From: Malania oleifera
Lineage: Eukaryota; Streptophyta; Magnoliopsida; Santalales; Ximeniaceae
DNA length: 64,000 bases
NCBI RefSeq assembly: GCF_029873635.1
Contig: NC_080418.1
Location: 151,025,748 to 151,089,747 of the forward strand
Direction: 5' to 3'
The notes below the pieces were generated by a model. It was given only the letters and a program-made list of their open reading frames with translations. It ran no database searches and was not told the DNA's origin. Both the position numbers and the translations under genes were made by a program. Numbering within the stretch: the stretch's first letter is position 1; every line of letters starts with the position of its first letter. This document shows, piece by piece, positions 11,873 through 25,548 of the stretch.

Positions 11873-13888
11873 GCTTCCTTTTTTCTCTCTTTATTTTTCC
11901 TCCATCTGTAAGCTGAATCAAAAAACGAATACCACCATGAGGTCCCGACTTGATCCTTAGCAAGTTAATCGGAGCAAATTTTAGGTTTGAGCTTCCTAAG
12001 TACCACTCTAAGGCTATGGTAAGGTGAATAAATTATGTCAGGAATTTTTATAAATTAACCGATTAAATTATAATGAGACTACAGGAATTATATATATGTT
12101 TTTCTGAATATTTTGGCATATGAAAATTGAATTTTGGATGATGATGATGATGATGATTATTATTATTATTATTATGAGTTGATTAAACTGGCATTTGTGA
12201 GCTTAGGAATTTTATAATAATTGTATTTCAAAGTTTAACCGATTAAATTAAAGTATGTGATTTCTGGATTATTGTAGTAAATTTTCTAAATGATTTGATC
12301 GGTTAAAATTATTGGTTTGATTTATTATGCGTATTTTGTAAAGAATTAAAGTAAGTAGGGTTAGTTATCTCCATTTTTCCTTTAAAATACATATTTTGAG
12401 TTAGATAAATAGTGAAGATGATTAAGCCTATGTTTTTAGTAAAATAGATATGGAGTATAGAACGACCGATTTTCCAATAGTTTATATAATTATGAGAAAC
12501 ACTCAAATCGTGTGGCATGAGGAAGAGTATTATTGTTTAATTAAAATTATGAGTTTATAGTTTGATATAATGGTATATTGGACTTGTGTTGGTGTTATAT
12601 ATTTTCTAAAATGGTTGAAAACAATGCATGTATAGTAACTGTTTATAGTGGCGTATAGACCACAGGTGGTTTTATTAAATTGTAAAGTGTAGTTTAAGAA
12701 CTCCGATGAACCACAGAACACTCGGTACCGTAGTTACAGTAATGAAGAGTTTAGTGCAACCACACGTCTCTGAAAGAGAGTGTTGGTATTGAATAGTCGA
12801 TTGGGCCAGTAAAGTGTAGAGTTCCCACCTGGAGTCTAGACTAGCTATAGGATGACCATTCGTACTAGCAGACATACAGTATAGTTGACTTAACTTGGTG
12901 GCAGGCCGGCTAAGGTTAAGTTCAGCCTACAGGCTGCACAACCCTTCATGGGCGGAAGCATGTCATTTATCCATTCGGGAGTGAGTTCTCTTATATTCAT
13001 ATTTGTAGATTTAACCAAACTATAACATAATAAAGTATATGAAAACAAAGCATATTTAACAGAGTATAACAAAGTAGAGTATTCCAGAAATTACAATTCA
13101 CAGAGTATAGTTGTAAAGTATTTACTGTATACAACTTATAGTTGCAAAAATATTAACAGCTTATAGTTTATAGTATTTATATAGGTGTGAGTTATAGTTT
13201 GCACGTGAAAGTTATTTTTAGTAAAGTATTATACGTATTTTATACTATGGCATTACGTGTGATTGGGGTAAAGTAAACTCTCCACCCAAGGGCTTGCTGA
13301 GTAAGACGAGTGTCCTTATAGGTATCAGTTGTAGCCACGGCAAAGCTAAATTGGCAAGGTTACATAAGGTATCAGAGTAAAGGGGCGTTACATGTTATGA
13401 GCTTGTAATCTCCCAAATTCTCAGGAACTCTCGCTTATAAATAATAATGTATGTGTGAGTATAGTCTATAAATGTATTAACAGTTGTTGTTGTTGATTAA
13501 CAAATGGTTATATTTAGTATACACTAAACTTATTGGCCACACACTGATGATAATTTATTACATCCTTACTGAGAAGTGTCTCACCCCATCATACAACTTA
13601 TTTTTCAGAACCGTCTCGTGATTGAGCCTAGAGAGCTCCAGATGGGGTGAGAGTATAGCTTAGAGTGAGTGGTTGTAGAATTCAAATGTATTTTGTTTAT
13701 TTTATTTCCTAATTTTGTAATATGGATGGAAGGATACATCTTTTTGGGTTGTATAAATAAGTACTTTGGTATTTTATTTGAGGATGTTTAATTATATTCC
13801 GCTACTTGGATGATATTTATGGTATCAGAGATCTGTGAAAGGAATACATGACACCTCGGGCCCCACTTGGCAGGTTCGGGGTATTACA
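11572..13888 (+). mobile_element. Solo LTR, Ty3/gypsy type
   Basis: A 2.3-kb unit starting TGTAACAACCC and ending GGTATTACA, flanked by the 5-base target duplication GGACT at 11567-11571 and 13889-13893. It holds a TATA-rich stretch near 11695-11706, a (CT)n leader, the shared block TTACTGAGAAGTGTCTCACC at 13566, and an initiator-Met primer-site look-alike (TGGTATCAGAGA) at 13820. No internal coding region remains: recombination between two LTRs has removed it. Confidence 0.85.
11812..11871. repeat. (CT)n microsatellite in the solo LTR leader
   Basis: About 30 CT units just downstream of the TATA-rich stretch, where the leader of the element's RNA would lie. CT runs occur at the matching place in other LTRs of the window. 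Confidence 0.95.
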
Positions 13889-14347
13889 GGACTAGTTAGA
13901 TTTTGGTCCAAACCTGACCATGAACAACTTTAAGGTAGTGTTTGAAAGTATGAATTTTGGACTTTAAATTTGAATTTGAATAGATTTTGATAAATTTCAA
14001 TACAACTATATGTTACATCTTATGCAAATCCAATATAGCTCCAAATTTAAGATTTGGAGTCTCCAAACATAGAGTAAGCGACATTTACTTCCTTTGACCT
14101 TTTTAAAAAGGTATAAAATTTTTATTCTTTTCTAAATTTAATTTAATATTTTAAAACAATTACAATTGTAGTGTTTGTGTGTATATATGATGTATTGAGC
14201 GAGTTGCTGGTCACCCAATTGTGTTAAGTTGGGATTGTTTAAACATCCTATTAGCTATAATAGCAATGCTTATAAACAACTGGGAAAGACTATTTTTCAT
14301 ATATTAATGAGTATTATTTAAATACGCTTGTCAAGTATTAGAATTTT

Positions 14348-16396
14348 TGTAACACCCTGACTCACCACGTGGGGCTCAGGATGCTACTTTAGTGATGTCT
14401 GTGTTCCTAATACCATATTTATTATATAAATGCAGCAGAAATAAATGATACATTCTCCAAAATATATTACCAAAGTTCTAAACTAACTTTATACACAAAG
14501 ATTTCCAAATATCCATATTATAGACCATAATACAATACAAAAAAAAAAAACAACTTAGTCCATACAACCATAATACACATTTGGGGACATCAGAAATAAC
14601 TTAAATACATTATTGTTCTTACAAACACTCACAAACAGAAACTAGCAATCACCCAGCGTCGGAGCTTGCTAAGCTCCATCTCGAGATGGTCTTGAAAAAT
14701 GATTTGTATATTGGGGTGAGACATTTCTCAATAAGGCATATTAAGTTAATATCAGTGTGTGGCTAGTATGAGTTTAGTGTATATAGAAAACAACCCATTC
14801 TCCATTTAACCGAAAATAGCATTTTTACATTATACTCACCCTACATCATTGAAACTACCTTTTTCATTTTCACAGTATAAACCAGTTCAATAAACAAATA
14901 ACACCATTTACATAAATCAACATATATCCATAAAAGATACTCATTGGGACTAAATGACATGCTTAACTCCCATGACAGGTTGTGCGGCCCGAAGGCTGGA
15001 CTTTGCCCTCTGGGATTAACCCAGACAAAGTCAAAGTAATCATCTACAAATGCGTCTGCGGGCATCCACAACCCTATTGCAGGTCCGATTGCCTTACCAC
15101 TTCCTGGTCTGGACCCCAGGGAAGGTACTTCACCCTTACACAGGCCAATCAGTTGAAACCACCCTACACTTCCACTACGGTGTGGGCACACATGGTCAAA
15201 TAGTAATTCCCTAGCAATAGTACCGTGTTCACAATACAACTGGTATGCAGGGTTTTTAAATTATATCATACAATTTAAGTAATAACTCTAGTATAAACTC
15301 ATTTCATATAAAACCCGTCATTTAATAAAACTTGGCCCCCGGTCATCAAATAAAACCTAGCCCCCGGTCGTCAAATAAAACCTGGCCCCCGGATGTCAAA
15401 TACAACTTGACCCCCAGCCGTCAAATAAAAGCATGTATTTTACATCAACAATTCCAATATGTTTCACAAATAGTTCTAGTAATTTAACAAACGGCCATCA
15501 AATACAACCTGCCACCCCGACCGTCAAATAAAACCAAGTATTTTACATCAACAGTTCCAGTATGTTTCACAAACAATTCCAATAGTTTCACAAACATTTC
15601 AGTATTTTCACATCTAGTATAAATCACCATTCTACAAGATATTTTAACAACCATACCCAAATTCGGTTACACAATAATTATACCGATTATTCACCTACCA
15701 CACGATTTCAGTATTTAAACATAATCCATAAATAACAAAAAAGCAACTTATAATATATTTAGTTTATAAGCAAACTTTTCACCATTCATTTTATTCAAAA
15801 TACCGTATCATATATCCTATATTTGTAAAATCCATTTTAAACGGTCAGTTTTTGAAATAACTTTGAAACTATAGGTATCAATACATATAACACCTTTTAA
15901 TCGGTTCAAATTTGATAAAAACTTGACTTAACTTAATCCCTTTACCTATTCTTGAAAAATAGACCGCTAACGTTCCGAAAATCCAAAACTCTAGCTTTTT
16001 GATCCGTCGTCGAAAACAAATCGGCAAGCCGAGAAAGGAGAGGAAAGTGATCGGAGAGTGATCACAAGATTCAGGTGAGCCTATGGGAGAAAGAGAGAGC
16101 CAGGAGAGAGTGAGAGTAGAGAGAGAGAGAGAGAGAGTCCAAAAACCCTAAAAGAGAGAGAGAGTGAAAATATTTGAGTTAATGAAAAATATGCCTTGCC
16201 TTTAAGTAAGTAGGCTCGCAGGAAAACCATCGACGGTTTGCTAGTTGACTGAAACCATCGACGATTTTTTCCCAGCTCAGTGAAACCGTCGATGGTTTGG
16301 GCCGGCCAAACCAATTTCTTTTTTTTTTCCTTTTTTTTCCTTTATTTCTTTCTTCCTTATTTATTTTCTTTTATTTTCCATGCTCGGGTTCCTACA
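14348..16396 (-). repeat. 3' LTR of the gypsy element
   Basis: 2,049 bases, TG...CA ends. Its right 1.2 kb matches the 5' LTR (25139-27682) closely, but its left part does not, so the two LTRs are not simple copies of each other. It holds a 25-base tandem array, a cluster of CGTCGATGG-type motifs at 16219-16300 and a GA/CT microsatellite at about 16118-16162. Confidence 0.85.
15327..15426. repeat. 25-base minisatellite, four copies, in the gypsy 3' LTR
   Basis: Four consecutive 25-base units (15327, 15352, 15377, 15402), each with a central run of five C and ending TCAAAT. The 5' LTR has only one such unit (near 26691), so the array grew, or shrank, after the element inserted. Confidence 0.9.
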
Positions 16397-16867
16397 ATCT
16401 CCCCCCTTATAAAAATTTCGTCTTCGAAATTTGCTAACTATTATCGATTACATCCTTAACTCACAATCCATCTCTACAGAAGAGTTAGTAGCCACCCATA
16501 TAGCGGCCCTATCCCCAGTTTATTAAATACCCTCACTTATGGCGAAGGAATACCATAGTTACACACAATGTCTTGGGAGATTACAATATCCATACAAAAC
16601 TCTCCAAAGACCATACATGTACTAAAACCTTAAACAACTGATAAACTAAACAAACCTACCTTACTCACTCTACACACAAAACCAACACTTACCTGTGCCG
16701 CCGTACTAATTTGCCTAGCGCTAAGTATCTCTAAAAAGATGTGGATATTTTTGACGTATTTTCATCTCTAACTCCCAAGAAGCCTCCTCTAATGCGTGAT
16801 TTAACCACAGTACCTTCAATAACGGTATGTCCTTAGTACGCAGTTCCTGTATTTTCCAATCCAGAAT

Positions 16868-18311
16868 CTAAACTGGTACCTCCTCGTATGCCAAAGCATC
16901 CCCGATCTCCCAAGACTTATAACTTATCATGTGCGAAGGATCTGACACATACTTCCTCAGCACTGATACGTGGAAAACATCATGAACTCTAAACAACGAT
17001 AGGGGTAACGCCACTCGATAGGCAACTGGACCAATCCTTTCCAAGATCTCAAATGGCTTAATGTACTTAGGACTCAAATTGTCTTTCTTTCCAAATCTCA
17101 TCACCCCTTTCATCAAAGCAATCCTAAAAAAATATCATATCACCAATCTCAAACTCTAACTCCCATCGGCGAGTATCCGTATAGCTCTTCTGCCGATTCT
17201 GTGCTGTTTTAATCTTCTCCCTAATAAGCTTAACCTTTGCAGAGGTCTGCTGAATTAGTTTTGATCCCAAAATTTGTTGCTTGTCTACCTCATCCCAGTA
17301 CAACAGAGATCAAGACCGACGACCATATAAAGCCTCATATAGTGTCATCTCCATATTGGCCTGATAACTGTTATTATACGCAAACTCAACGAGCAGTAGA
17401 TAGCGAATCCAACTATCCCCAAAATCCAGCACATACGCTCGCTGCATATCCTCTAGAATATGAATGGTCTTCTCAGACTGCCCATCCATCTGCGGGTGAA
17501 ACGCAGTTTTGAAAATGAGTTGAGATCCCAAGGTGTCCTACAAACTCTTTTAGAACTAAGAGGTGAACCGTGGATCTCGATATGAAACAATGGAAACTGG
17601 GACGCCATGAAGACATACAATCTCCTGCACATAAAGCTCTGCCAGCCTATTCATAGAATAACTGACTCTGATTGGAACGAAGTGTGCATTTTTCGTCAGT
17701 CGATCCACTATTACTCAAATGACATTCTGTTCATGCATCGCTAAAGACAATCCCGATACGAAGTCCATCGAGATATGCTCCCACTTCCACCTAGGGATAT
17801 CAAGTGGTTGAAGTGGTCCCGCTGACCTCTGGTGCTTTGCTTTTACCTGCTAACATGTTAGGTACTGTTATACAAATCTGACAATCTCTCTCTTCATGTT
17901 ACTCCACCAGAATGATTCTCACAGATCTCTATACATCTTCGTACTTCCCGGATGAACAATATAGAGAGAGCGATGAGCCTCCTTCAGAATCGTATTTTTA
18001 ATCTTCGCATCGTTAGGTACACACAATCTGACGTGAAATCTGAGAACTCTATCCTCAGAAACATTGAAGTCCGGTTGCTGCTCACTCCGTACTTTCTCCA
18101 CAATTTTCATCAACTCCGCATCTTTCATCTGAACGACTTTAATTTTCTCATGCAAGGTTGGCCGGATTATCAAACTGGAAATGAACGCTTGGGAATTCCC
18201 TTCTACTAACTCTACACCCAACCTCTTTAGGCCCATCTTAATCTTATGTTGTACAACAACTGCTGAAACTGACACACCCACCGACTTCTGACTTAAAGCA
18301 TCAGCTACCAC
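16868..18311 (-). mobile_element. Gypsy integrase and C-terminal region (fossil)
   Basis: Minus-strand segments recall the end of RNase H and the integrase zinc region (17919-18311), the integrase core with the conserved FHPQMDGQSE block (17310-17531), and a C-terminal chromodomain-adjacent part with VAYRVALP and VFHVSVLRKY (16868-17116). Decayed; part of the element 14348-27682. Confidence 0.8.
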
Positions 18312-18478
18312 ATTAGCCTTTCCTGGGTTGTAACTAATGATACAGTTATAGTCTTTAATTAACTCAAGTCATCTCCGCTGCGTCATGTTCAACTCTTTCT
18401 AGATGAAAAAGTATTTAATGCTCTTATGATCAGTAAATATCTTGGACTTTTTACCGTATAGGTAGTGCTGTAGAGACT

Positions 18479-20668
18479 CGAAGAATTATAGTAACTAAAT
18501 AATAAAGAAAGGAAAGAAAAGGAAAATTCCAAGGGGGACTTAGCAGGGTCTTGTCGACGAGGGCAGAGTGTTCTTCGACGAGTAGCCTACTTGGGCTCGT
18601 TGACGTGGACACGTGTCTCGTCGATGAGAACTTATTGAGAGAGCTGATTTCAGAACTTGAAATTCATCGATGAAGGGTAAGTGTTCGTCAACAAACTCCC
18701 TTCTTGGACTCGTTGATGAGGTCACACTTTATAAATATCCCAAATTCGGGTTTTCAGCGAGAACATGCATGCAAAAATCCTCTTTCTCTCTATCTAGAAT
18801 TCGTCTCTCCCACCTTCTCTCTAGGTTTCTAGCTTCGTTCTTCACCGGTTCGATGATCAGAAGCCACCACGCTACTCTTGGGAAGATTCTTTACAAGTCT
18901 GCTGAAGTAGATTGTTGGTTCGGTCAACTTGGGCACCATCCCAAAATTTGGGTAAGTTGGTTATTTTAAATTTTATAAGGTATTTGGTATTTCTAGACTG
19001 AGGAAAATGTATTAGGTGAGATAATACTGGAGTTTTGTGGGGGAAAATGTGAATTACAGGGTGTTGAACTAGGAAAACCACCGGAGCAAGTTTGGTTGAT
19101 TTTGTGGGCTTCTCAATAAGTCAAGTAAGTGAATAAATTAAGTCAGTATTTTCATGAAATTATTTATTATTATACAACATTTATTTTCAAAAATTACGTA
19201 TGATATAATACAGTGTTTGGGATACTGCTGTTGAATAGGGAAAATGATCTTATACATTTTAGCAGAAAACATGGTTTCAGTTCAGATTTTATATTTAGAA
19301 TAATATTCACATTTGTGTGGCATAAGTATGATTTTCCATGAAAATTATGTTATATCGAAATATTATAATTTCCTAGAATAAACATGTTATAATAGTTTTC
19401 AGAAAAACCATAAAAACAGTATAGGAACTATGATTTTTAAATAATACGTTAACAGTATAGAAATATCAAGATTCAGTATGTTATGTTATATGTCGGCGCA
19501 GATGCCGTGATTTATATGATATGATGTGCCGGAGCAGATGCCGTGATTTATACGATATGATATGTTGGCACAAATACCATGATTTATACGTTATGATATG
19601 CCGGCATAGATGTCATGATTTATGTTGGTATAAATGTCATAATCATGTATGTTATGTCAAAATTCATAAAAATATGATCACGTCAGATATTTCTATGAAA
19701 TATAAAACAATTATGTATTAGTATCATAAAATGTATTATATGTTATCAAAACCCGGATGACTTAGTTTAGTTTCACGAAGCACGGTACCATAGCTATATG
19801 TTCAAGATTATATTTATGTTAGTACTACCACACATCTCAAATAGAGTGTGGGAGATGATAGTCAATGTGGCTTCATGGTAGTGTAGGTGTCCCACTGGTA
19901 GTTTGGACCACGTGGGGCAAACTCATCGTACTTATAGACTTATGTTGACTTAGCGTGGTCGGCCAGCCATTGCTAGGTCCCGCCATCGGGCCGCACAACC
20001 CTCTCATGTTGGGGGGGGGGGTAAGACATGACATTAGCTAGCTATCCATCCATAATATTATTTCAGTATTGTACAGTTATATAAGATGATTTACACGTAT
20101 ATAAATTTAGTATGTTATATTATGTTATGTCAAATCATGTTTTATTCAAAAACTATATAGGTAATTTTACATGTTATACAACTAAGTACAATTCATGTTT
20201 AGGTCACATTAATACTCATGTTGCTACACATTGATGTTAGTTTATCTCCCTTACTGAGAGGTGTTTCACCCCAGCATTACAAATATTTCAGGAAATCCAT
20301 GTAGAAAACCGGATAAAGCTCCACAGCAGTAGAGGTTGACTGAACTACCTTGTTAGAAGGGTAAGTAGTTGAGTTAGGCTCAGATTGGTTTTTGGGTTAT
20401 GACCCTAGGTTGATTTTTGGTCTTTTTGAGGATGTATGTATATATATGATAGATTCAATAGAACTCTGGTATTGTGTTTGGTGTTGGATGACATGTATGT
20501 AATTTATGATTTCCGTTGCTTAGGTATCAGAGATGTATGACAGGTATATCCTCGGTACCCACGAGTCTGGGTTGATTATGATTAGTTTAGTTTTAGCAGG
20601 TTATCAGGGTTATTATAAATGTTGTTATGTGGGAAAAAATATCTAGCAAAAATAGGCAGGTCGTTACA
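18479..20668 (+). mobile_element. Solo LTR nested in the gypsy element
   Basis: 2,190 bases from TGTAGAGACTCG to GGTCGTTACA, flanked by the target duplication AGTGC (18474-18478 and 20669-20673), splitting the host element between RNase H and integrase. Read on the plus strand it has the TCGACGA motif cluster (18549-18720), TATAAATA at 18730, a pyrimidine-rich leader, a 36-base minisatellite, the shared block at 20251 and a primer-site look-alike at 20522. Opposite orientation to its host. Confidence 0.88.
19491..19645. repeat. About 36-base minisatellite in the nested solo LTR
   Basis: Four to five degenerate units starting near 19491, 19525, 19561, 19597 and 19624, each with a core like GCAGATGCCGTGATTTATA. 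It begins about 1.0 kb from the LTR start, the same place as the 36-base array in the solo LTR at 34570. Confidence 0.8.
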
Positions 20669-20689
20669 AGTGCCTCCAGATCCTTAACG

Positions 20690-21810
20690 CAAAAACTACT
20701 ACTGCCAGTTTCAAGTCGTGCGTAGGATAATTCTTCTTGTACTCCTTGAGTTAGCGAGAAGTGTATGCAATGACTTTTCCCTATTGCATCAAGACGCACC
20801 CGAGTCCCTTCTGAGATGCATCACTATAGAGCACGAACCCACCATCTCTCAATGGAATGGTCAACATTGGGGCAGTGACTAGTCGCTGCTTTAATTCCTG
20901 AAAGCTCTATTCGCACTTACCAGCCCACTCAAACTTCCTGTTCTTTCTCGTAAACTATGTCAAAGGACCTGATAGTCTAGAAAATATCTCGACGAACCGG
21001 CGATAGTAACCTGCCAGACCTAGGAAACTTCTAACCTCATACACATTCTTCGGTCACGCCTAATCAACTACCGCCTCTACTTTTCCTGGGTCCACTGAAA
21101 TTCCATCCTTGGACACTACATGTCCCAAAAATGCAACTTGTTCCAGCCAGAACTCGCATTTCTTAAATTTAGAAAATAACCTCTTTTCTCTAAGTACCTG
21201 AAGTACTAGTCGCAAATGAGCTTCATGCTCTGCAGGGCTCCTTGAATAAACTAGGATGATGTCGATGAACACAACCACGAACTGATCTAAGTACTCGTAG
21301 AACACACTGTTCATCAGGTTCATAAATGTCATCGGAGCATTGGTCAAACCGAAAGGCATAACCAGAAATTCATAATGGTCATGCCTAGTAAGGAAAGCTG
21401 TCTTTGGTACATCCTATGATTTAACCTTCATTTGATGATACCCGGATCACAGATCGATTTTGGAGAAAACCTGTGTGCCCTGTAGCTAGTCAAATAGATC
21501 GTTAATATAGGGTAATGGGTATCTTTACTATCATTTTATTAATTTCCCTATAATCGATGCACATCATCATCGACCCATTATTCTTCTTTACAAACAACAC
21601 CGATGCTCCCCAGGGTGATACGCTTGTTCTGATGAACCCCTTGTCAAGCAATTCCTGTAACTGCTCCTTTAATTCAGTCGGAGCCATTCTATATGGGACC
21701 TTAGAAATGGGTGCTGTCCCTTGATTTAATTTAATGACAAACTCCACCTTGCGATCAATAGGCAATCCCAGTAAGTTCTCTGGAAAAATATTCGAGAATT
21801 CCCTTATCAC
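20690..21810 (-). mobile_element. Gypsy reverse transcriptase / RNase H region (fossil)
   Basis: Minus-strand blocks typical of Ty3/gypsy [22 protein letters not shown] and CIDYREIN at 21502-21810, then MPFGLTNAP and the catalytic-site region [12 protein letters not shown] at 21060-21359, followed by the [10 protein letters not shown] block. RNase H follows down to the nested LTR. Decayed; part of the element 14348-27682. Confidence 0.85.
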
Positions 21811-21863
21811 TGAGATATCCTCTAGCTTAAGTCACTCCTTCAGTGCTTCTTTTACATATGCAA

Positions 21864-22162
21864 TGTAGAGACTCGAGGAATTATATTAATTAAATAATAG
21901 GAGGAGCAAAGAAAATGAAATTGTAAATTTGGAATTCAACAGGGTCTCGTCGACGAACACGTTTGATGGTATCGTTGACGTGGACACGCGTCTCGTCGAC
22001 AAGAAGTTACCAAGGGACTATTTTCAGTTCTGAATTTCGTCGACAAGGAATAAGCGTTGGTCGAGGAACTCCCTTCGTGGGCTTGTCGACGAGGTGACGT
22101 GTCTCTTCGACGAGTGCAGGTGTATAAATAGCCTGAACTAGGTTTTCACCGCAGAATTCACA

Positions 22163-22206
<44 letters not shown>

Positions 22207-23040
22207 TTTGGTTCTCCTTCATTCTCTCTAAATTTTGGGTTCGTTCTTTGTCGGATCGACAATTTAAGCCACCACGCTACTCTTGGAGAATTTCTCTTCA
22301 AGCCTGCTGGAGTAGATCATTGGTGGGGCTAACTTGGACTCCATCCCAGGTTCAGGGTAAAACTTTTTATTTAGAATTTGACATTCTTACAATTGTAGAA
22401 AAGGTAGCAATTGAAGAAATACTGAAGTTTTGTTTGGGGTAATGTTGGGTGCATGACTAGTCATTTTAGGGGTTTTCAGTAGTCAGGTAAGGGAGTAAAC
22501 TAAAACAGTAATTTTTCATGGAGATTATTATTAATTAATAGCAAATTAATTTTCTAGAAAGCATGTATTATGTATGAGTATATTTGAAAAAATATATATT
22601 TGGGAAAATATTGCTGTTACACAGGAATATATTTTTAATGTAAAATGTCAGAAAATGTAATTCTAGAACAGATTTCATGTTTTTATTCAGTTTGTGTGGC
22701 ATGAATATTATTTCACGTATGTTGTATTATGTTAAGTCAGATTTACAGAAAAGGCATGTTTACAGTTATTTTCAAGAATAACATGGATAATACAGGAAAT
22801 TATGGTTTAAGAATATATGATAAACAGTACATATGCTCAGTTAAGTATCTATGATATGTTCGACGCAAGGCCGTGATTGATAGCCGGCGCAAGGCAGTAG
22901 TTATGTATGTTATCCAGCGCAAGGCCGTGATTATTTGTGTTATGACAGAATTCAGAAAATGCTATCAATCTATTTATGTTAAAGTAGTATATGATCATGT
23001 ACTATATGTTATTAGAACCTAAATGATAGTTCAAATCACG
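21864..23040 (+). mobile_element. Partial LTR inserted in the gypsy element
   Basis: Starts TGTAGAGACTCGAGG like the solo LTR at 18479 and matches it by eye through the TCGACGA cluster, TATAAATA at 22123, a (CT)n leader at about 22165-22203 and a short degenerate array of GCGCAAGGCCGTGATT units at 22860-22945. It stops near 23040, with the LTR end and any second target duplication missing. The host element lacks the region that should lie between gag and RT here, so a deletion probably removed both. Right edge approximate. Confidence 0.7.
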
Positions 23041-23178
23041 CATAGCTAAACAAAATTTAGCGTTCATATTAATATAAACATATACCTGAGCCTTTAGTGT
23101 TTCCCTCCTTAAGTGTACCCAACATGTAGACACGCGCCCAGGCACTGCCGTCGTGAGGCACCAATTGTTTCTCTAGTT

Positions 23179-24117
23179 CTAATTCAGAGCTGGTGCATTA
23201 TTCGGCGATTCTCGACATTCTCGAGCTATGTGACCCTGTTTTCCGCATCTATAGCATACAACACTTCTACTCCAATATTCTCCCCAATGCCGCTGATTAC
23301 ACCTAGGGCAGTGGGGGTGTGACGAATCACCTTGTCGTTCCCGATCACTTCTTTTTGACCCCTGGTCCACTGCATCTCTGTCTCCCCTTCACGACCCTTG
23401 TCTGACATTCGTTTGGGAACGTGGAGACGCAGGCCTTTTCCTTCGTTCTGATGCCTCTGGTACCACAGTTGCTTTCTCCACCAATTCCGTGAAATCCTGA
23501 ATCTGCAGACACGCCATATGCTCGTGAATCCTCTAATTTAGGCCCCTTTCAAACTACCTTGCCTTCTTATATTCATCTGGAACCACAGAAGGTGCAAAAC
23601 GAGATAGCTCCAGAAATTTAGCAGCGTATTGCTAAACAGTGAGGCGTCCCTGAGTTAAGCTGAGAAATTCCTTCGCCTTCGCATTTCTGGTGGTGGCGAG
23701 AAAATATCTGTCCTAGAAGACTTGCTTGAGGCAACCCCATGTCATCGCTATAGGTACCGCTCGCTGTTCCTCCAACAACTTCATTGCATGCCACCACCGT
23801 TCAACTTCTCCGGCCAGTTTGAAGGTGGCGAAGAGAATTTTCTGCTCCTTGGTACAATTCAACACAGCTAGTATTTTCTCCATTTCTTGCATCCACATCT
23901 TAGCCTTAATCGGATCGGTGCCACCCTCAAAAGATGAAGGTTTCAAACAAGTAAATTGATCAATGGTGCAACCCTGGTGCACTAGTGGATAGTTTGTTCC
24001 CCCAAAATCCCGTCTCATTTCTTCCCTAACCTGACGAGCCATTCCTCGTAACAGTCGAGAGGTGTCAATCTCGTCCCCTCTTGAAGCTCCCATTTCGCTT
24101 CTTCCTCCTTCATCCAT
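23179..24117 (-). mobile_element. Gypsy gag region with zinc knuckle (fossil)
   Basis: The N-terminal part (23713-24117) has the plant gypsy gag pattern [20 protein letters not shown] and [13 protein letters not shown]. Further on, 23179-23370 has the zinc knuckle CYRCGKQGHIAREC (C-x2-C-x4-H-x4-C). Decayed; part of the element 14348-27682. Confidence 0.88.
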
Positions 24118-24162
24118 GCCTTTGCCTCAAGGATCCATCCCTGAATATAAATATACAATAAA

Positions 24163-25358
24163 GGCAATTTAGAATTTCCATATCTTAATATATCTCTAAC
24201 ATAATTACAAAACATGAACCCAATTTAATATCCAAATCTTCAATTAAACATCCGATGTCCAATTATCCGCAATCATTTTAACCTTCATATTCAAATTCCA
24301 AATTTCAATTCCTCTGCTCGAAAACATCACCGTCGATGGATTTACCGTGGTTTTCTGAAATAGTTGACTGATTTAGAAAATCACAGAAATCTGTCAAGGG
24401 ATTTCTGCCTCTAGGCTAAGAAACAAACTCAAACTTCTATCAACACCCTAATCTACCCATTCCTACCCTTATTCAACTTAACCTATACTCTGGTATTAAT
24501 CCTCCTAAAGTCTGCAAAACTGTTATGCTTTAATACCAACTGTAACGCCCGGGACCCGCCACGTGGGCCCCGGAGTGTTATGAGACCAACACGCATCTCT
24601 AATACCATTCACGCAGTGGAAAAAAATAAAACAACCTCGAACATAATACCAGACTTCTATATTTGTACATCAACAAACTCATATCATACAACCACGTTCT
24701 CCATGTTAAAAAACTTGGATGATATATAATAAAACATAAAAACTAAAACATAACTATAGAGGTAATTTAGAATTTCCACATCTTAATATATCTATGACAT
24801 AATTACAAAACATGAACCCAATTTAATATCCAAATCTTCAATTAAACATCCGATGTCCAATTATCAGCAATCATTTTAACCTTCAAATTCAAATTCCAAA
24901 TTTCAATTCCTCCGCTCGGAAACATCACCGTCGATGGATTTATCGTGGTTTTCTAAAACCGTTGACTGATTCAGAAAATCACAAAAATCCGTCAAGGGAT
25001 TTCTGCCTCCAAGCTAAGAAACAAACTCAAACTTCTATCAACACCCTAATCTACCCATTCCTACCCTCATTCAACTCAACCTATACTCTAGTATTAATCA
25101 TCCTAAAGTCTGCAAGACCGTTATGCTCTGATACTAACTGTAATGCCTCGGACCCACCACGTGGGGCCTGGAGTGTTATTAGACCAACACACATCTCTAA
25201 TACCATTCACACAGCGGAAAATAATAAAACAACCTCGAACATAATATACTAGACTTCTATATTTGTACATCAACAAACTCATATCATACAACCACGTTCT
25301 CCATATTGAAAAACCTGGATGAAATATAATAAAACATAAAAGCTAAAACATAACCGTT
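24163..25358 (-). repeat. 598-base tandem duplication across the LTR/primer-site junction
   Basis: Two units with a period of exactly 598 bases (24163 vs 24761; 24541 vs 25139). Each has about 376 bases of untranslated leader, the primer site and the first 220 or so bases of the LTR edge. The element therefore has two LTR edges and two primer sites at its 5' end (minus strand). The copies are close in sequence by eye. Confidence 0.9.
25125..25138 (-). promoter_or_regulatory. Primer-binding site of the gypsy element
   Basis: Directly inside the 5' LTR, the minus strand reads GTTAGTATCAGAGC, matching the initiator tRNA-Met 3' end (TGGTATCAGAGC) with small changes. A more diverged copy lies at about 24527-24540 in the tandem duplicate. 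Confidence 0.8.
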
Positions 25359-25499
25359 CAAGTACCACTCACAAAACTACCCCGCCTAGGAGCTATCTAA
25401 GCTCGATCACCTAGATAACCTGAAAAGTTGAGAACATCGATGGGGTGAGACACCTCTCAGTAAGGAAGAAATAATTTATAATAGTGTGTGACTGAAGTG

Positions 25500-25548
<49 letters not shown>

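Noticed and set aside
11709-11963. Ser-Leu and Arg-Glu repeat frames over CT/GA runs (also near 27246 and 59600)
   Set aside because: They are translations of microsatellites in LTR leaders or transposon DNA, open only because the repeat has no stops.
13894-14342. Possible gene or element between the first solo LTR and the gypsy element
   Set aside because: About 450 AT-rich bases with no open frame of note, no terminal repeats and no RNA gene.
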